Source: Chrysomallon squamiferum (taxonomy: Eukaryota; Mollusca; Gastropoda; Neomphalida; Peltospiridae). Taken from it: 60,000 bases of DNA. The translations under genes and the position numbers were made by a program. Below are positions 1 through 28,470 of this stretch, one piece after another. The stretch spans positions 3,643,443-3,703,442 of the forward strand of contig CM022672.1 of the NCBI GenBank assembly GCA_012295275.1, given 5' to 3'. The notes beneath the pieces were generated by a model. The model did not search any database. It worked only from the letters and a program-made list of their open reading frames with translations, and was not told where the DNA came from. The first letter of the stretch is position 1; each line of letters opens with the position of its first letter.

Positions 1-1500
1 TAAAAGTGGTGATCAGTTGGGTTGAATTTTACCAGGTGTTATAGATATGTCAGCCTTGTGATATAACAACTGAGGCCAATTTATGAATTGAGAATCAAAC
101 ACTGAGAAAACTCTAAAGTAAAGCTGCCACCATTAAAAACAAAATTGTGAACACTGTTAAGAAATGAAATTTACAAAACCATAACAACTATTATGGTACA
201 CATTATTATCATATTTATTATTATTATTATTATTTTATTATTATTTTTATTTATTTTATTTTATTATTTTTTGAATTTTGATATTGTTATTGGTGCCCAA
301 TGTATTTAGCTTAGCTAGGTTTTGGTAAATATATAATTTACTTTTTAAAAAAAATAATTTTATTGCTTTGTTCTTTATCATTTAGAAACTTTTGGTGGCA
401 TATTTATGGATCATTTTTAAAATTATTTTTTGTTAGATAGTGAAATAACCAGGAAATTGTTTATTAAAAGTTGACAATTACAGATTAAAGTGAATAAATG
501 TGGCACCAAAAACTTCGTGAACATTAGATTAAAGTAGTGTCTCTCTCTCTTTTATTGTATTATTATTATTGTTATTTTTAAGTTCTGCTTTTAGTTTTCA
601 TTCAGGGGCATAATTTGTGAAATTACCAAATGTATTATTTTGTGTAGGTTTAAATTTGAAACTTTTATAGAATTATAATCTACTGACTTTTGTATACCTG
701 TATATGTTCTTACGTGTGGAATTTGTATTAACACTGTAATATGGTTGGGAATAATTTGGATTATGTATCTGTGTGATTGTGAATACATGGAGATCATTAT
801 TAATTTTGCAGTAATCGATAAACACAGATTTGTTATAAAACAAATGAAAATAAGAATTTAATCTTTAAAGGGTAATACATTTTATTATAAATACGTAATT
901 ATTATACCTCTGAAGTATGGTATATTTTTCTATCTAAGCTGCATAATCTGGTTGTGTGGTTATTCAGATTCTGAAATGAATGTATTCTTTTACTTAAATT
1001 GGTTAAATAATCTTTGCAGAATGAAAATGGGTATTTCTTGAGCTTCAATGCATTTATTTTAATGATTTTTCTTTTTTTCATTCTATTAGTGAATGGCATT
1101 TGTTTATAAAGCTAATAAAAATAACTTTTTATTATTATTATTATTTAAGCTAACTTCTAATCAAGATTAAGCATTAATAATCACTACATAATTTATTCTT
1201 TTTTTTTTCATTTATTATTATATTTTTATATATCTTATTATTTTTGGAAAGCATTTTCTGATCTGTTGCATGCTAAATATTGTTTAAATTACAACATTAT
1301 GAAATATTTTTTATTTTAATGTGCGGTGAGTTTGGTGACTTTTTAGAATTTATATTATACCAGAAGTACTTTAGATTAGGAACATAGTTACGTGAGCACG
1401 CACATGATACAAAATCTTATTAAATATTACTTTTAACAGGATTTAATTCCACCACACTGATAATGTGTTAACAAATATTTTGTAATTTTGATTATTGTTT
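1..1500. other. AT-rich intergenic sequence, no gene seen
   Basis: This stretch is very AT-rich, with short (ATT)n and poly-T tracts (for example near 210-260, 1130-1145 and 1200-1210). The open frames of 60-70 codons have low-complexity translations and no recognisable domain or splice-site context. I see no tRNA-like or other structured RNA here. Confidence 0.6.
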
Positions 1501-1504
1501 TTTT

Positions 1505-2750
1505 TTTTAATGATTTCAACAGTGTCAGGAGAAGAACTTTTACACTGTTGAAAGTCATTTTTATATTTAGGTGAACCACTAGGCTACAAAGTGCAATTGT
1601 TCCAAAGAGTAATGTTGGTGGTAGATTATTGGGTCAGAAAGTAAGAGTTTATAGAAATGTGTCTTGTTTTGTTTTGATGTCTTGTGTCAGAAGAGAAGAC
1701 TTTTACACAGTCGTCACTCGCAAACAAGAACTTTTCATTGGATCGTGCTGTTCTGAAATTCAGTTTTTCTGATTTACGGATAATTCGGAAGATGAGTTGT
1801 ACACCTACTTGGCAGTCAAGTTTATTTTTTTTTATTTTCGTTGCTTACTTACTGGTTGATCAATATATGTTTCAGAAGACAGAACTTTTAAACATATTTG
1901 TCAACCAGCATAAAAATAACTACCTTATTGGTTGATCAGTATGTGTCAGAAGAAAGAACTTTTACACATTCGTCAATCAGCATTTTTTATAATTCTTGTT
2001 TAGTAGGTGTCAGAAGATACTTTCACACTTGTCAATCAGAATGAGAAGATACAGCAGCTTTGCTATTTGCCAAAGAATTTCAGAATGTATCTGTTATCAG
2101 AAAAGTAAAAGAAAAGGTTCAGAAGAGGTTACTGAAAGCCATTTAAGGAAGAAACATACAAAAAAAAAAAAAAAAAAAAAAATAACAAAACCATTTTAGT
2201 TCGTCAGAGGCATTATTTATAATACAGGTAATAAAGGAGTGGCTAAACATGTCAGCTGGCATTTGAAATAATCTGAAAACAACAGACATCATCTATATTA
2301 GACTGGTGGAAGAATACAGCACACTGACAAAAGTTCTCATCTTAGACATCTGCACGTGTGTTTTGCAGCAGTAATGATACAGTTCAGAGATCCTCTTGTG
2401 GTTGTAATTTCATTCTGAAAGTTCAGGAAGTCTGACCCAGATGCCTCCATCATCCTCAAAACCCATCTGATCTGAATGCAGATGATAATACAGTAAATAT
2501 TTTGGTGGGCAAGGTCGTTTTCGTAAGTAAAAAATCTTGGAAAGTGTCATGTTCGTTTTGCCATGCATTCTTGAAGGGTGAAAACTGAAAGCACCTACCT
2601 GATCACTTCTGCCATATCAGATGGAAGAACTTCTACATGGTAGCCTTGTGATCTCAAAGGTCTCACCTTGACCCAAAGTGCTTTCAATGATCTGTGTTGT
2701 TATTGTGGAGTATTCCGGCGTTAAGGATGCATGGTGCTAAAAATTTTGTA
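1505..2750 (+). pseudogene. Possible decayed C2H2 zinc-finger array / imperfect tandem repeat
   Basis: Five imperfect copies of a motif close to GTGTCAGAAGA-AGAACTTTTACAC start near 1522, 1685, 1868, 1942 and 2008. In one frame several read like the middle of a C2H2 finger (for example EEKTFTQSSLANK after 1684 and EERTFTHSS near 1945). Around 2560-2730 there are further CxxC-like scraps (CSFCHAF; CCYCGVFRR) in frames broken by stops. Copy spacing (about 163, 183, 74 and 66 bp) does not fit a clean 84-bp finger period, and no intact frame exists. It may be a dead zinc-finger gene fragment or simply a minisatellite. The zinc-finger reading is an inference from short motifs. Confidence 0.25.
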
Positions 2751-7459
<4,709 letters not shown>

Positions 7460-8110
7460 TGGATAAAAGTACTAAAACACTCTGTAGAGGTACTGTTATA
7501 ATCTGTGGATCATTCAGGAATACGTACGTAATTTATAGTTAAAAATGCTAACACGATTTGAGGATGTATTTTTGAAATATCGGTAAAACTTGTGGTTAAA
7601 AAAAAAATATTAAAACAATTTGTGGATAAAAATGCAATAACGATTTGTCGGTATTTTAAAAATACTATCACGACTGGTGCATATTTTAAATATTAATACA
7701 ATTTGTGGTTATTTTATAGATACTAATACGATTTGTCAATTTTTCAGAAATCCTAACACTAACTGTGGATACTTTACGGATAATGACGATTTGTGAATAT
7801 CTGCGAAATACTAAAATGATTTGTGGATATCTGTAAAAGATACTAAAACATTTTGTGCATTTTTATAGATAGTAAAACGATCTGTGGATTGTGAAAATTC
7901 TAAAACGTTTTGTGGGTGCTGTAAAAACATTAAAATGATTTGAGGATGTTTGATAGATACCAACAGACTGTGAATATATACGAGACACTAAACCGATTTG
8001 TGAATGTTGTAAAGACACTAAAACGATCTTTGGATTGTAAAACATTCTAAAACATTTTGAGGATATTTTAAAGATACTAACACGATCTATGGACATGGCA
8101 ATATGATCTG
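7460..8110. repeat. Degenerate minisatellite, about 30-48 bp units
   Basis: Roughly 15 diverged copies of a unit close to GATACTAAAACGATTTGTGG, followed by an AT-rich spacer such as ATATTTTAAA, run head to tail. Unit length drifts between about 30 and 48 bp because of indels. Core words (ACGATTTGTGGAT, ACTAAAACG) recur throughout, so the array is real although old. It is not associated with a gene I can see, and the open frame on the minus strand across it (7863-8096) is a by-product of the repeat. Confidence 0.75.
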
Positions 8111-8926
8111 TTGACGATTCTTTACTTTATCTGCATCTTGACATTTATATGGTAACAATGACGCAATAGTTCAGTGTGCATAAAATAACTTATCTTTATT
8201 TGTGAAAACAACAACGTGTTGTTTCTGGTGTTACTGTGAAGGTGTATTGCCTGTTGATGTCAGAATGTGAAAAGACTAAGACTACAAAATGCTTTTTGAA
8301 GACATCTACCAAGACTGTACCCTTCTGTCATAGGAAGGAAACACTTGTAAGTCTTTTTATATGAATATTTAAAACATATACTGTTGTTTTAGAAACAATT
8401 TCGCACACTGAGGCATACACACATGCACAGAATGGACATGCATATAAGAACACACACCAAAAAATCACAGAATGCACACTTGTACCCACATCATTAGTAA
8501 AAAGGATACATATATCATTTTATAAGACCATTTTATAAGACTGCAACTTACCTTTCAGTTTTTTAAATTTTGTTTTTACTTATCCTTAAAATAAATAAGA
8601 AAAAAAAATTATTATTAATAATAATAATAATAATAATAATAATGTTAAGGCCAATTTTTGAACATATAATTTAATATAAATAGACTTTTTAAAAATAAAA
8701 TATAATTTAAAATGAACTATTAAGAATATAACGTAATAAAATAATTTTTTTTTTAAAATTACTTTTTAAAATGTAAATAAATCGGTCTCAAAAATATAAT
8801 ATATAATATAACATTCTATTATCTTTTAAAAGTAATTTCTTAAAGTTACTATTCAAAAATGTTATATCATCATTAGACAGTGATTTTTTAAAAACATTTT
8901 CTTTTTTGATATTAACTTTAATAATA

Positions 8927-8978
<52 letters not shown>

Positions 8979-10488
8979 TAAAAAGTCATAAAAAAGAGAA
9001 GAAGTTAAAAAAGGGAGTTAAATGCAAAGCTGAAGAATAGCAAGGAAAGTGATAAACTGTGTTTCTTTACAAACTGCCAACTGAATTGAACAGCACTTTC
9101 GATCCATCAATATCTCTACATTTATGCTTTTATCGAATCTTATTCAACAACGTCAATTTACTGGTAGCTTGTTCATTCATTGATAAAAATGGATAATAAA
9201 TATTTCCACGCATTAACAGGCTTAAGAAAGTCTGGAACTGCGCATACGTTTACATTGGTGCACGTTCTTCAGTGTTACATTAATTCCACTGCTCGGCGGT
9301 TATTTTTAAGCTATTAAAAAGGTTATTATTTTTAAATAAATATTGACACAGGTGACAGCTGAATAAACAAACTGCGAAGTTTAGTTATCAGACATAAAGG
9401 GTCTTTACACAGCACTGTTAGAATGATTTCTTAACATCACAAAATATGAATTAGATCATTTCTGCATTGCAGTCAAAGACAAATAACCAAAAAAGAAAAC
9501 AAAATAAATAAAATAATAATAATAATAAAAAAAGATGACGATTCACGAGGCGAAACGAAGGCAGTACGCAGTGCAGCCAATGAAAATGCCTAGTAGCTAT
9601 GTTACTGACGGATGCAAGTAGACTGAAATTAAAATGGACAAAAATATATAATTTAAAATTACGTAATCTTGCAGCTTAGATGTATGCCTTGTCAACAGAG
9701 GTTTTACTGACTATTTTGCCATTTAGTTGTTTTGATGCTAAAGCAAATATAACTGTTAAAATCATTTTGTTATTAAATTCGACAATGACTGTCAGTTATC
9801 CATAAAACAGTACACGCTAATTAACATAATTTATGACTGACAGTTTCAGGATAGAACTAAGGAATGCGGATTGCTTTACTTCAACATAAAACCAAAATGT
9901 TTCCTAGAAAATAAAGCTGTCCTTGGGACCTAAATGTAACCGGAAGACATTATGCCAAACCGTTTAAACTACTTCCGCTGTCATTATGTCCGTCACTCTA
10001 TAGTTCTTGTTATTCCACCGAAATCGAAGATGATTAAAATAAAACAGGTACTAGAACAGGCTTGAGAAGCGTATTAATTTGTTTGTTACCACTTTTTTTT
10101 TTTTTTTTTTTTTTTAATTTTCATTGCTTATTTTTCACGTTTATATTCAATCTTGGTTCAGGAAACCGAAAAAAAAAAAAAAAAAAAAAAAATCCGTAAT
10201 TTTACTTTAACCGAGAAATATGTAACTTGTATACTTAAACCGAACTAGTATGTGGTCTTACTAATAGTGAAAAATGTTCAAAATTTCATATCGACTTACA
10301 AAGTTCGTCTGTCTGTCTGTTTAATCAGTATCACTTCTAATTACAGTATTACTTACCAGCTGAAGCAGAAACTTCCACGCTATATAATTTATTTATTATT
10401 GCACGCGGTTACTTGATGCAGGTAACGAGGCGTGCTTAAAAGCTCGTCAGACTTCACTTTCTTACATATATTGCGTGAAATAATTAAT

Positions 10489-10523
<35 letters not shown>

Positions 10524-10633
10524 CGCAGAATGAATAATATAGACATTCGTCCTGCTTAGTAGGTCATGTCATTTCAGTGAATGGTATATGTTTATACAAA
10601 AACCTGTGATAAATTTCATTACCAAAAACAGAA

Positions 10634-10668
<35 letters not shown>

Positions 10669-11242
10669 TAATAATAGAAGTTGTTGTAGTAGTAGTAGTA
10701 GTAGTAGTAGTAATAGTAACAGTAGCAGAATATTGGTAGTAATTGTAGTAGAGGTAGTAGTAGTTGTAGCTGTTGTAGTAGTAGTTGGAGCTGTTGTAGT
10801 AGTAGCAGTAGTAGTGGCGAGGTGTGACGAGAAAATTCTGTATTCGCCTTGATATTTATCGGCATTTCCTTAATTCTTTTTATCTTTGTATCACAAACAT
10901 AATAATTTACTAACTTTTTATGACACGGGCCATTAACCCCAATTTACTGATTTTGGAACCGTTTCAGAATCTGCTTGGCAGAAGGTAATAAAATAAATGC
11001 AAAAATCGTTATTCTGAAAACCAGAGTTAAACTGTTACAGTCGCTTTAGTATTCTGAACACCTCCCTCAATCCGTGTGATGTAATTCCGGCTTTATTGGG
11101 ATATATAGGGTTAACTGTCATTAACGTTTATGGAGCTTTATGGAGTCGAAATGCAAAGCCAGGATTTTAGTTCATGAAGTCAATATATGTTTGGTATTTA
11201 AAACTGCTTTTAAAACTGGATTAATGAATGAAAGAAAATCAG

Positions 11243-11289
<47 letters not shown>

Positions 11290-14200
11290 GAAGTTTTGTT
11301 CGGTGACTTACGTAATTTATCGATAAACCTTCGTTGTTATGTATGTATGTGTATATTGTATGCATATCTACGTACATATGTGTGCATGTATGTATATATG
11401 TATGTGTATTATTTATGTATACTTACGTGTGTGTGTGTGTGTGTATATACGCATACATGCATATAATAATAATAATAATAATAAAGTCAAATTTCACTGA
11501 AAATATCTAAAAGAAGAACGTTTATTCTGCAAACAGTAAAAATCTGTTTCAACAACCTTTTTCACGATGAATTCAAGCTATTCATTCAAAACCGACGCAG
11601 CCAGTTTATTGTTTTACAGAGCTGAGTTAGCATATATTAAGAGGTCAAGCCATTTATACTGTCAAACGTACAGTACACAGTGTCGTAAATATAAAATATC
11701 AACGACAGCTGCGTTTAACTGAATTACAAATACATTTTTTTTGCTGGAAGAGGATAACTTGACGTTGTTCTCTTGGAAATGTTGGTGATATTGTTTTGGG
11801 AATGTTGTCTTCGGAACATGGGAATATTGTTTTGAGGACGAAATGAGAAAATGCCGATGATGGATAAGGATAAAGGGGATTAGCTAACATATGTCTCCGT
11901 ATCCCTCATTAATAAATCTACAATCAGCCTCTTTGAAAGGGAGTTAAGAGCCTATGACATAAAAATCTGATCGTGAATATATTATATCTGACTTCCTTTA
12001 ACTGTAGGGTATTGTTAAATCAGTGTTCATGCAGAACGTTATCTCTCTTGAGAAAATCGGAGCAGAATCAATTGTTAAGCAATTTGCAGTGATGTTAGAA
12101 CCTGAACAAAAACTCATTTATTCATTTGTGTTCGTTAAATTAAACTGAATGGCTTTCTAATGGATGCACGTTGGTTTTAACGTTTTCAGTAGTTTTTGTC
12201 TCTTTTTTAAAATAATAGCAAACACGTACGTTTGTACTGAAGGTTTGTAATGCCACTATATGTTGTTTAAATATTTTGGTAAATGTAGTAATTTTCAGTT
12301 CATGTTCAGTTCAAAATTAATGTTCATATGTGTGAATGTAAGACTGGTACAAATATGGTGCTGACCTAATTCCACAGATAAGGAATAATTATTGATACAG
12401 ATAGAGATAGATATGTGTGTGTGTGTGTGTGTGTATCTGTGTGTGACAAATAAACATTTTTTTTCTTTTTGATATTTTTTCTTCTTTGATTGATTCTTTC
12501 TTTATTCTTTTCTTTCTTTCTTTTCAAGGAAAACAAAATAAATAAAAAATAAAATTAAAAAAAAAGAAGAAGAAGATTAATTTATCATTTTGTTTTGTGA
12601 TTTAGGCATGACAGTGTATTTAATGAAGCTCACATTTAATCACGGTATTTTACTTGGTTTGAAATGTCCCATTGACTTTGCTTTTTGGAGCACATCCTCT
12701 ACGTACAGTCGGATTGCAGCGGACTTCATGTGAAGAAAAGTTTTGCTTTGAACGACAATAGAAATCAAAATGAAAACAGTTTGCAGGAGGCGATAACAAC
12801 AGGAAGAATTATGAATTAACAATGAGTGTCTCTGAAAAACAATACAGCACCATTGTTTTTCACAGGATGAAGTTATTTTTTTACTTTTTTATTATTTTTT
12901 TTCTTTGATAATATTTTGTTTTATTGTGTGCTGTTTTCGTTGTATATAATTTGTTTTTGTTTTTTTATCATTGTTTGGTCTGCTATGAATATGGAACAAA
13001 ATAGTTTAGTAACAGCAATAGTAGCAGTAGTAGCAGTACTAGTTGTAGTAGTAGTTGTAGTGTGTGTGTATGTATCTATCTATCTATCTATATATATATA
13101 TACTAGTATGTACTAGCTGTAGTACTAGTAGTAATAGTTGGCGATAGTGATAGTAATAGTAGTTGTTGTAATAGTAGGACGAGTGTAGGACCCAAGCTAC
13201 GCTGGTGGTGGTGGGGGGATAGCTGCTCTGACAACTTCAGGCAGTGCAGCGGGAGAAATGAGAGAAAAGAAATAATTATTTGGTGTTTGTGTTTCTGAAA
13301 TTTGGAAATAAATCTACCCATCTGACGCCCTTAATCAATGATTCCCCAACTGCCCGTGAAAAGTTAGTAGTAGTAGAGAGGTGGTGGAGTGGAATATTAA
13401 ACGACAGGATCAGTATCACTGCCGCCGTCACCATTACTACCACCAACAGCAACAACAACAACAGCAACAACAATAACAAGAACAAGAACAATAACAATAA
13501 TAATAATAATAATAAAAGAAAAAAGAAAAGTATGAAATAATTAAAGAATATTGACATCCTTATGAAAGATTGTATATAAAATAAACACCATTTCTGACAT
13601 CATTCGTATTTTGTATGTACTCAGAGTACTCAAACATATAAAGCTTTTAAAGACGTACAAACATACATATATACATAAATATACAATGACTTACAAGTTA
13701 ATGGACAGAAGTAAAAATAAAATACATTAAATAACAGCCTCAGGGGAAATTCTCGCAAAAACGTTACATTGATTGGAACAACGTAATATATATAGAGCTT
13801 CTATTGAGGAAAACAGAAATAATTAAGTAAACGTTTGTCAACTCATACAATTCAGACTTTTGGATTGTGTGCCTAAGATAAAACTGCTTGAAGCTTCTGT
13901 GTGTATAAGCATGTTTCAGATACTTGACCGATCAATTCGTCTACACGTATAATTATTTTCACGTTTCTGTTTAACAGCGAAACTTCAACGTGTGTGATAG
14001 ACTGTGCTACCAATAATTCTGCTTATCGGGAAAATTAAAACAGAAGTTTTGTTTTATTTGCTTTTTCGGGGAGCATGGGGTGGGGGAGGTTTGAACACAT
14101 ATAGTCGATATGTGGATAATGGGTGTCTGCATTTTTTTTTTTTTTTTTTTAGCCTCCACTTTTGTTTTGTCCTGTTTTCAAGTTTGTGAAAACTATTGAT

Positions 14201-15240
14201 TCTGAAAATTTCAGTCACATAGTAGTAGGTAATGTTCTAATTATGTTAGTTTATAGAAACAAAATACTTGTATGCATCCATCCATCCATGCATACACACA
14301 CATGCACACTCATACTCATACATATTACAAACAAGACATAAATACATTATAATAATGTTAATATTAGCAATTGTGACAGTAGTACAGTATACTGAAACGA
14401 AATTAAAATAGCATACAGAGATAAGCATTTGTTATCGAACAAAATGAAATTAAATTAACACAAGGCATGTACTGATTAAATCTACAGCTGCACTGATATT
14501 GAATCCACACAAATAAATAAATGAGATTTTATATTAAATAACTAAAATATCGCGATTGCTTTAATATTGGAGAATTAATAGTTATATACATTATAGCTTT
14601 TATATATATTATTTATATATATATATATATATATGTTATTACAGCTAACTGCACAGATTTGGTAGATACGACCATGTTATGTTACATTTCCGTTGACATT
14701 CAGTTAATGTAGAGTAGTTGTATGGAAGTAATTACTGATTAACTGGTTTGACCTATCAGTTTACGCAGGTAAATTACCAATATGGAGCCCTTTCTTACCG
14801 ATTAATCTTTGAGGTTTTTTTCATGATAAAGAAAGAAAAAACTACATAAGGAAAATAGAAGGCCGAATTAGCATTTATTCTACATTTCGTAATGTCATGA
14901 AATATGCCATAACATTAAATGAATGAAATTACAAAATCGATTAAAAAGCTGTCGATGGTAACCTCTCTATCTCTCAAATTTAACGTTGTATTTTGAAAAC
15001 GGATACCTTTACTACGAATTATGTTCGCTACATAAATTCGAATTAAACAGCTTCATGTATGTGTTGTCAGTTTCTGTATTATTAAAATAGTTTAATGCCC
15101 CACTGTTTGTAGTTCAAAATTGCAAAGTAAATGGGATAGATAGATAGATAAATAGAATAGAAAAGAATGGAACAGAATAAATGTAAATAGCTAGATAGTT
15201 TAAAGAAAGAGAAAAGGAGAGAAAGACAGAGATGTGTACA
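8111..15240. other. Intergenic sequence with simple repeats, no gene seen
   Basis: The stretch contains (AAT)n at 8615-8643 and 8922-8975, poly-T/poly-A runs at 10092-10115, 10169-10191 and 10492-10523, mixed (AAT)/(TAG)n at 10625-10715, (AC)n at 11246-11281, (TG)n near 11424-11445 and 12415-12433, and (TA)n at about 14606-14633. Long poly-Leu/Tyr/Ser/Thr frames come from these repeats. No exon with flanking splice signals and domain similarity was found. Confidence 0.6.
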
Positions 15241-15256
15241 CTGAACGTAGACTTTG

Positions 15257-15720
15257 ACCACTAAGACAAAGGCCAACAGAGATACAAACTCGTATCCAGA
15301 ATGTACAGGAACCGGACCAATTATCCGGCGTCCTGAAATCAGGAAAGACCAGTCAAACGGAAGTTTTTTCCCGACGCTATTTTCATAGTTCGCGCGCGCA
15401 GGTGTTGTCCTCATCAGACCGGAACTACTCTTTCAAGCCGCGTGGCGTTCATTTACTCGCCGCATTGTTTACGTGTTGAGTCGCCGCAGTTGTGTATCGT
15501 CAATTTTCTCTATGTTTTTAATTTTAAAATGTTTATGCCTAATTATTTACGTATTTAGATGCCTTGGTACCAGAAAACCGGAAAATCCCAAAGGAGTCCG
15601 GATAATTGGTCCGGTACCTGTATTAAATATTGTGTATTTATTTATTTGACTATTAAACCATTTAACCCTCTCTGATGTTTTATATTATGAATGATGATGA
15701 TGATGATAGTAATAACAATC
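15257..15720 (+). repeat. Interspersed repeat (SINE-like) interrupted by a MITE
   Basis: The left part (15257-15305) and right part (15621 to about 15720) together match a second copy at about 36527-36680: shared words include CACTAAGACA, GGCCAACAGA/GGGCAACAGA, ATCCAGAA, AAATATTGTG and AACCCTCTCTGATG, ending in an (ATG)n-like tail. The 315 bp between the two parts (15306-15620) is a transposon insertion absent from the second copy. The sequence TCGAATCC in the second copy resembles a tRNA B box, so a tRNA-derived SINE is possible, but I could not place a convincing A box. The class is therefore left open. Confidence 0.6.
15306..15620. mobile_element. pogo/Tigger-like MITE, 315 bp, TA target-site duplication
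   Basis: Terminal inverted repeats of about 30 bp begin CAGGAACCGGACCAATTATC on the left and CAGGTACCGGACCAATTATC when the right end is read in reverse. The element is flanked by TA dinucleotides (15304-15305 and 15621-15622). Termini starting CAG next to TA, with a GATTATCCGG-type inner sequence, are typical of pogo/Tigger elements of the Tc1/mariner superfamily. There is no transposase frame, so the copy is non-autonomous. The empty site preserved near 36597 confirms both boundaries. Confidence 0.85.
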
Positions 15721-16297
15721 TTCTTTCTTTTTTTTTTTTTTACATTACGCTTTCTTTTATTATTTTTACTTCTTCTTCTTCTTTTATTATTATTACTGTT
15801 ATTATTATTATTTTTATTATTATTGTCATAATTCGTAACGCCTATAACGCGTAACGAAATCGGTTATCGATAACACATTTGTGTGTGTGAGTGCGTGCGT
15901 GTGTGTGTGTGTGTGTGTGACATCGTTCAGGTATTTGCATCAGTCTGATTGAAATAACAGAAGTGGAAGACGAGATGTAAGAAGGTAATTAATAATACAA
16001 CACGTTGCAAAAACTTGATTCACTTGTCTCAAACGAATCACCTGATAACAAATTCGATAAAACCACCACCGACAGACATGCCAGTGACAGTAACAATAAA
16101 TGTGTGGATATAAATACATATTGTATATTCAAACATTGCTTTTGTTGCTTATGAAATATTGCTGAAATTTTTTTTATGGCATTTTTATATTCTGATTATA
16201 TTACTTTTTATTGTGCTTAAGCTCCGTGTTAATTAACTTGTACTGTTTACGAAGATGAGATGTGAAAATGTGAGTGTCTTTGTGTTTTACAGCAGTA

Positions 16298-16321
16298 TGA
16301 GGCTGTCAGGGGAACGATGAC
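16298..16321 (+). promoter_or_regulatory. Upstream ORF in the receptor 5' leader
   Basis: An ATG at 16298 opens a seven-codon frame (MRLSGER) ending in TGA at 16319-16321. A second upstream ATG at 16315 overlaps the receptor start in another frame. Both precede the ATG at 16330, the only one followed by a signal peptide and a good donor. If the leader is transcribed this far upstream, these could lower translation of the receptor. The transcript start is not known. Confidence 0.35.
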
Positions 16322-16329
16322 ATTCTGTG

Positions 16330-23373
<7,044 letters not shown>

Positions 23374-23807
23374 TCTCCACTCGTGTAACAGTTTAAACAC
23401 CTTGAAATGAGATCTTCCTTTATATTTGGAAATTATACAATAAGTCTGAAAATGTTGCTTCTTACTTAAACATGTGTTTTCTCAACTCTAGAACTGTCAT
23501 CTAAATTCATTGTGGTTGTTTTACCAAAATATCGAAAATATGAAAGAACGATGAAATATTTTGTGCTTTTTTTTTTCTTTTTTTTTTTTAAACTTCTGTT
23601 TCATACGTACATTTATTTATTTATTTATTTATTTATTGTCGTAGTGCTGAGAAGTAATCTTCTGCGATCATGCTAGTAACATTCAACTAAATTGTGTAGT
23701 AAGTAAATATGTATTGTCGTATATAACCGATAACTGTACAAGCTCGCTTTGTTTTAAATTTCTTGCCCTTTCCCTTTTTTTTTTTTTTTTTTTTGCATAA
23801 ACATATT

Positions 23808-23811
<4 letters not shown>

Positions 23812-23893
<82 letters not shown>
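23812..23893. repeat. (CT)n microsatellite, about 82 bp
   Basis: A perfect CT array downstream of the receptor stop codon, preceded by poly-T at about 23776-23794. It lies between the exon 6 stop and the candidate alternative terminal exon. Confidence 0.95.
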
Positions 23894-23895
<2 letters not shown>

Positions 23896-24568
23896 CGTAT
23901 AATATAATTATAATTAAGTAATTTTGGTAACGAGTGCTACTGCCCAAACATTTATTTACTTATGGTATCTCAGTAATTTCATGGTAAGTGTCAACCGCAT
24001 CCTGACGCACAAGCCAAATAACCACACGGGCCTATTGTTATAGGAACCTCGCTGTAATAATAAAACGGAAATTACAGTGCCTGTTGAAAGATGACAGTGA
24101 TGACGGATCGTAAATGCTACGGAAATCACACATAATTTTATGTAATTATCTTCTTTCGTCAAACCATCGATTGAAAAAGAAAAACCGACAGTGAGAATAT
24201 ATACAGTCTCGCTTTCTTATTTATTTATTTATTTACTCACTTGTTTATCTGTGTATTTGCATTTAGATGCTGATGTTTATCGTAACTTATGATGCAAGGA
24301 AATAAAAAGAAGTTGTTTAAAACAATTGTTAGTGTCTGATTTACAAACAGTTATGTATGTGTAAGCCTATGTGCGTATACGGATATCTTATCTATCTACA
24401 TGTCTACGTGTATATAATTACTGCTTTTTTTGTTTGCCCTGAGTATACATGCTTCAGTTTTATTATTTCCAAATGGATTTACAATGTTTATATTATAAAA
24501 TGAGCACTTGTAAGAAGGTGTGAAAACAATATAATAAAAAATTATTATTTTTATTTTCTCTCCAACAG

Positions 24569-24681
24569 AAACCGACAACTTTTACGACAACATCGCCGTT
24601 TCACACCCACGTCCTTCCTTTTTAAACAGAAGAACGAGTTTCAGGGGACGTAATTCAAATAGTTCATTTCTGGATATCTGA
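24569..24681 (+). CDS. Candidate alternative terminal exon of the receptor gene
   Basis: A strong acceptor (poly-pyrimidine then CTCCAACAG) is followed by an open frame beginning ETDNFYDNIAVSHPRPSF and ending in TGA at 24679-24681, with AATAAA ten bases later. The frame needs a phase-1 upstream donor, which is exactly what exons 4 and 5 end with. Joining exon 5 directly to it would skip the exon that encodes the transmembrane helix and tail, giving a secreted lectin-PAN form. Alternatively it is the tail exon of an older duplicate, since the FYDN motif resembles a cytoplasmic tail. Exon 6 itself has no obvious phase-1 donor leading here. Transcript evidence is lacking. Confidence 0.45.
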
Positions 24682-24690
24682 TTATAAATC

Positions 24691-24696
24691 AATAAA
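24691..24696 (+). terminator. Polyadenylation signal AATAAA
   Basis: AATAAA lies ten bases after the stop of the candidate terminal exon at 24569-24681, followed by A/T-rich sequence. I found no equally clear signal right after the exon 6 stop at 23373. Confidence 0.5.
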
Positions 24697-24742
24697 GAAT
24701 ACATATATTCTCTTTCAATTACCAATTTAAAAAACCTATCTT

Positions 24743-24774
<32 letters not shown>

Positions 24775-24952
24775 TTTTTTTTGTGACTATTTATGGGTTT
24801 TTTCCCAGAAATATTCTCTGTGCGTCTTGATATTCTTTCTATTGATCTTTCTTCACTATAAATATTTTATTGCCGGTTCGCCTTACCTTTCAAACAAGGA
24901 GTTGTCAAGTTCGATATCGTTCGCTTATTTCTTGCTTTAGGACATTGAGATA

Positions 24953-25308
<356 letters not shown>

Positions 25309-25309
25309 C

Positions 25310-28460
<3,151 letters not shown>

Positions 28461-28470
28461 ACTGTTGCAG

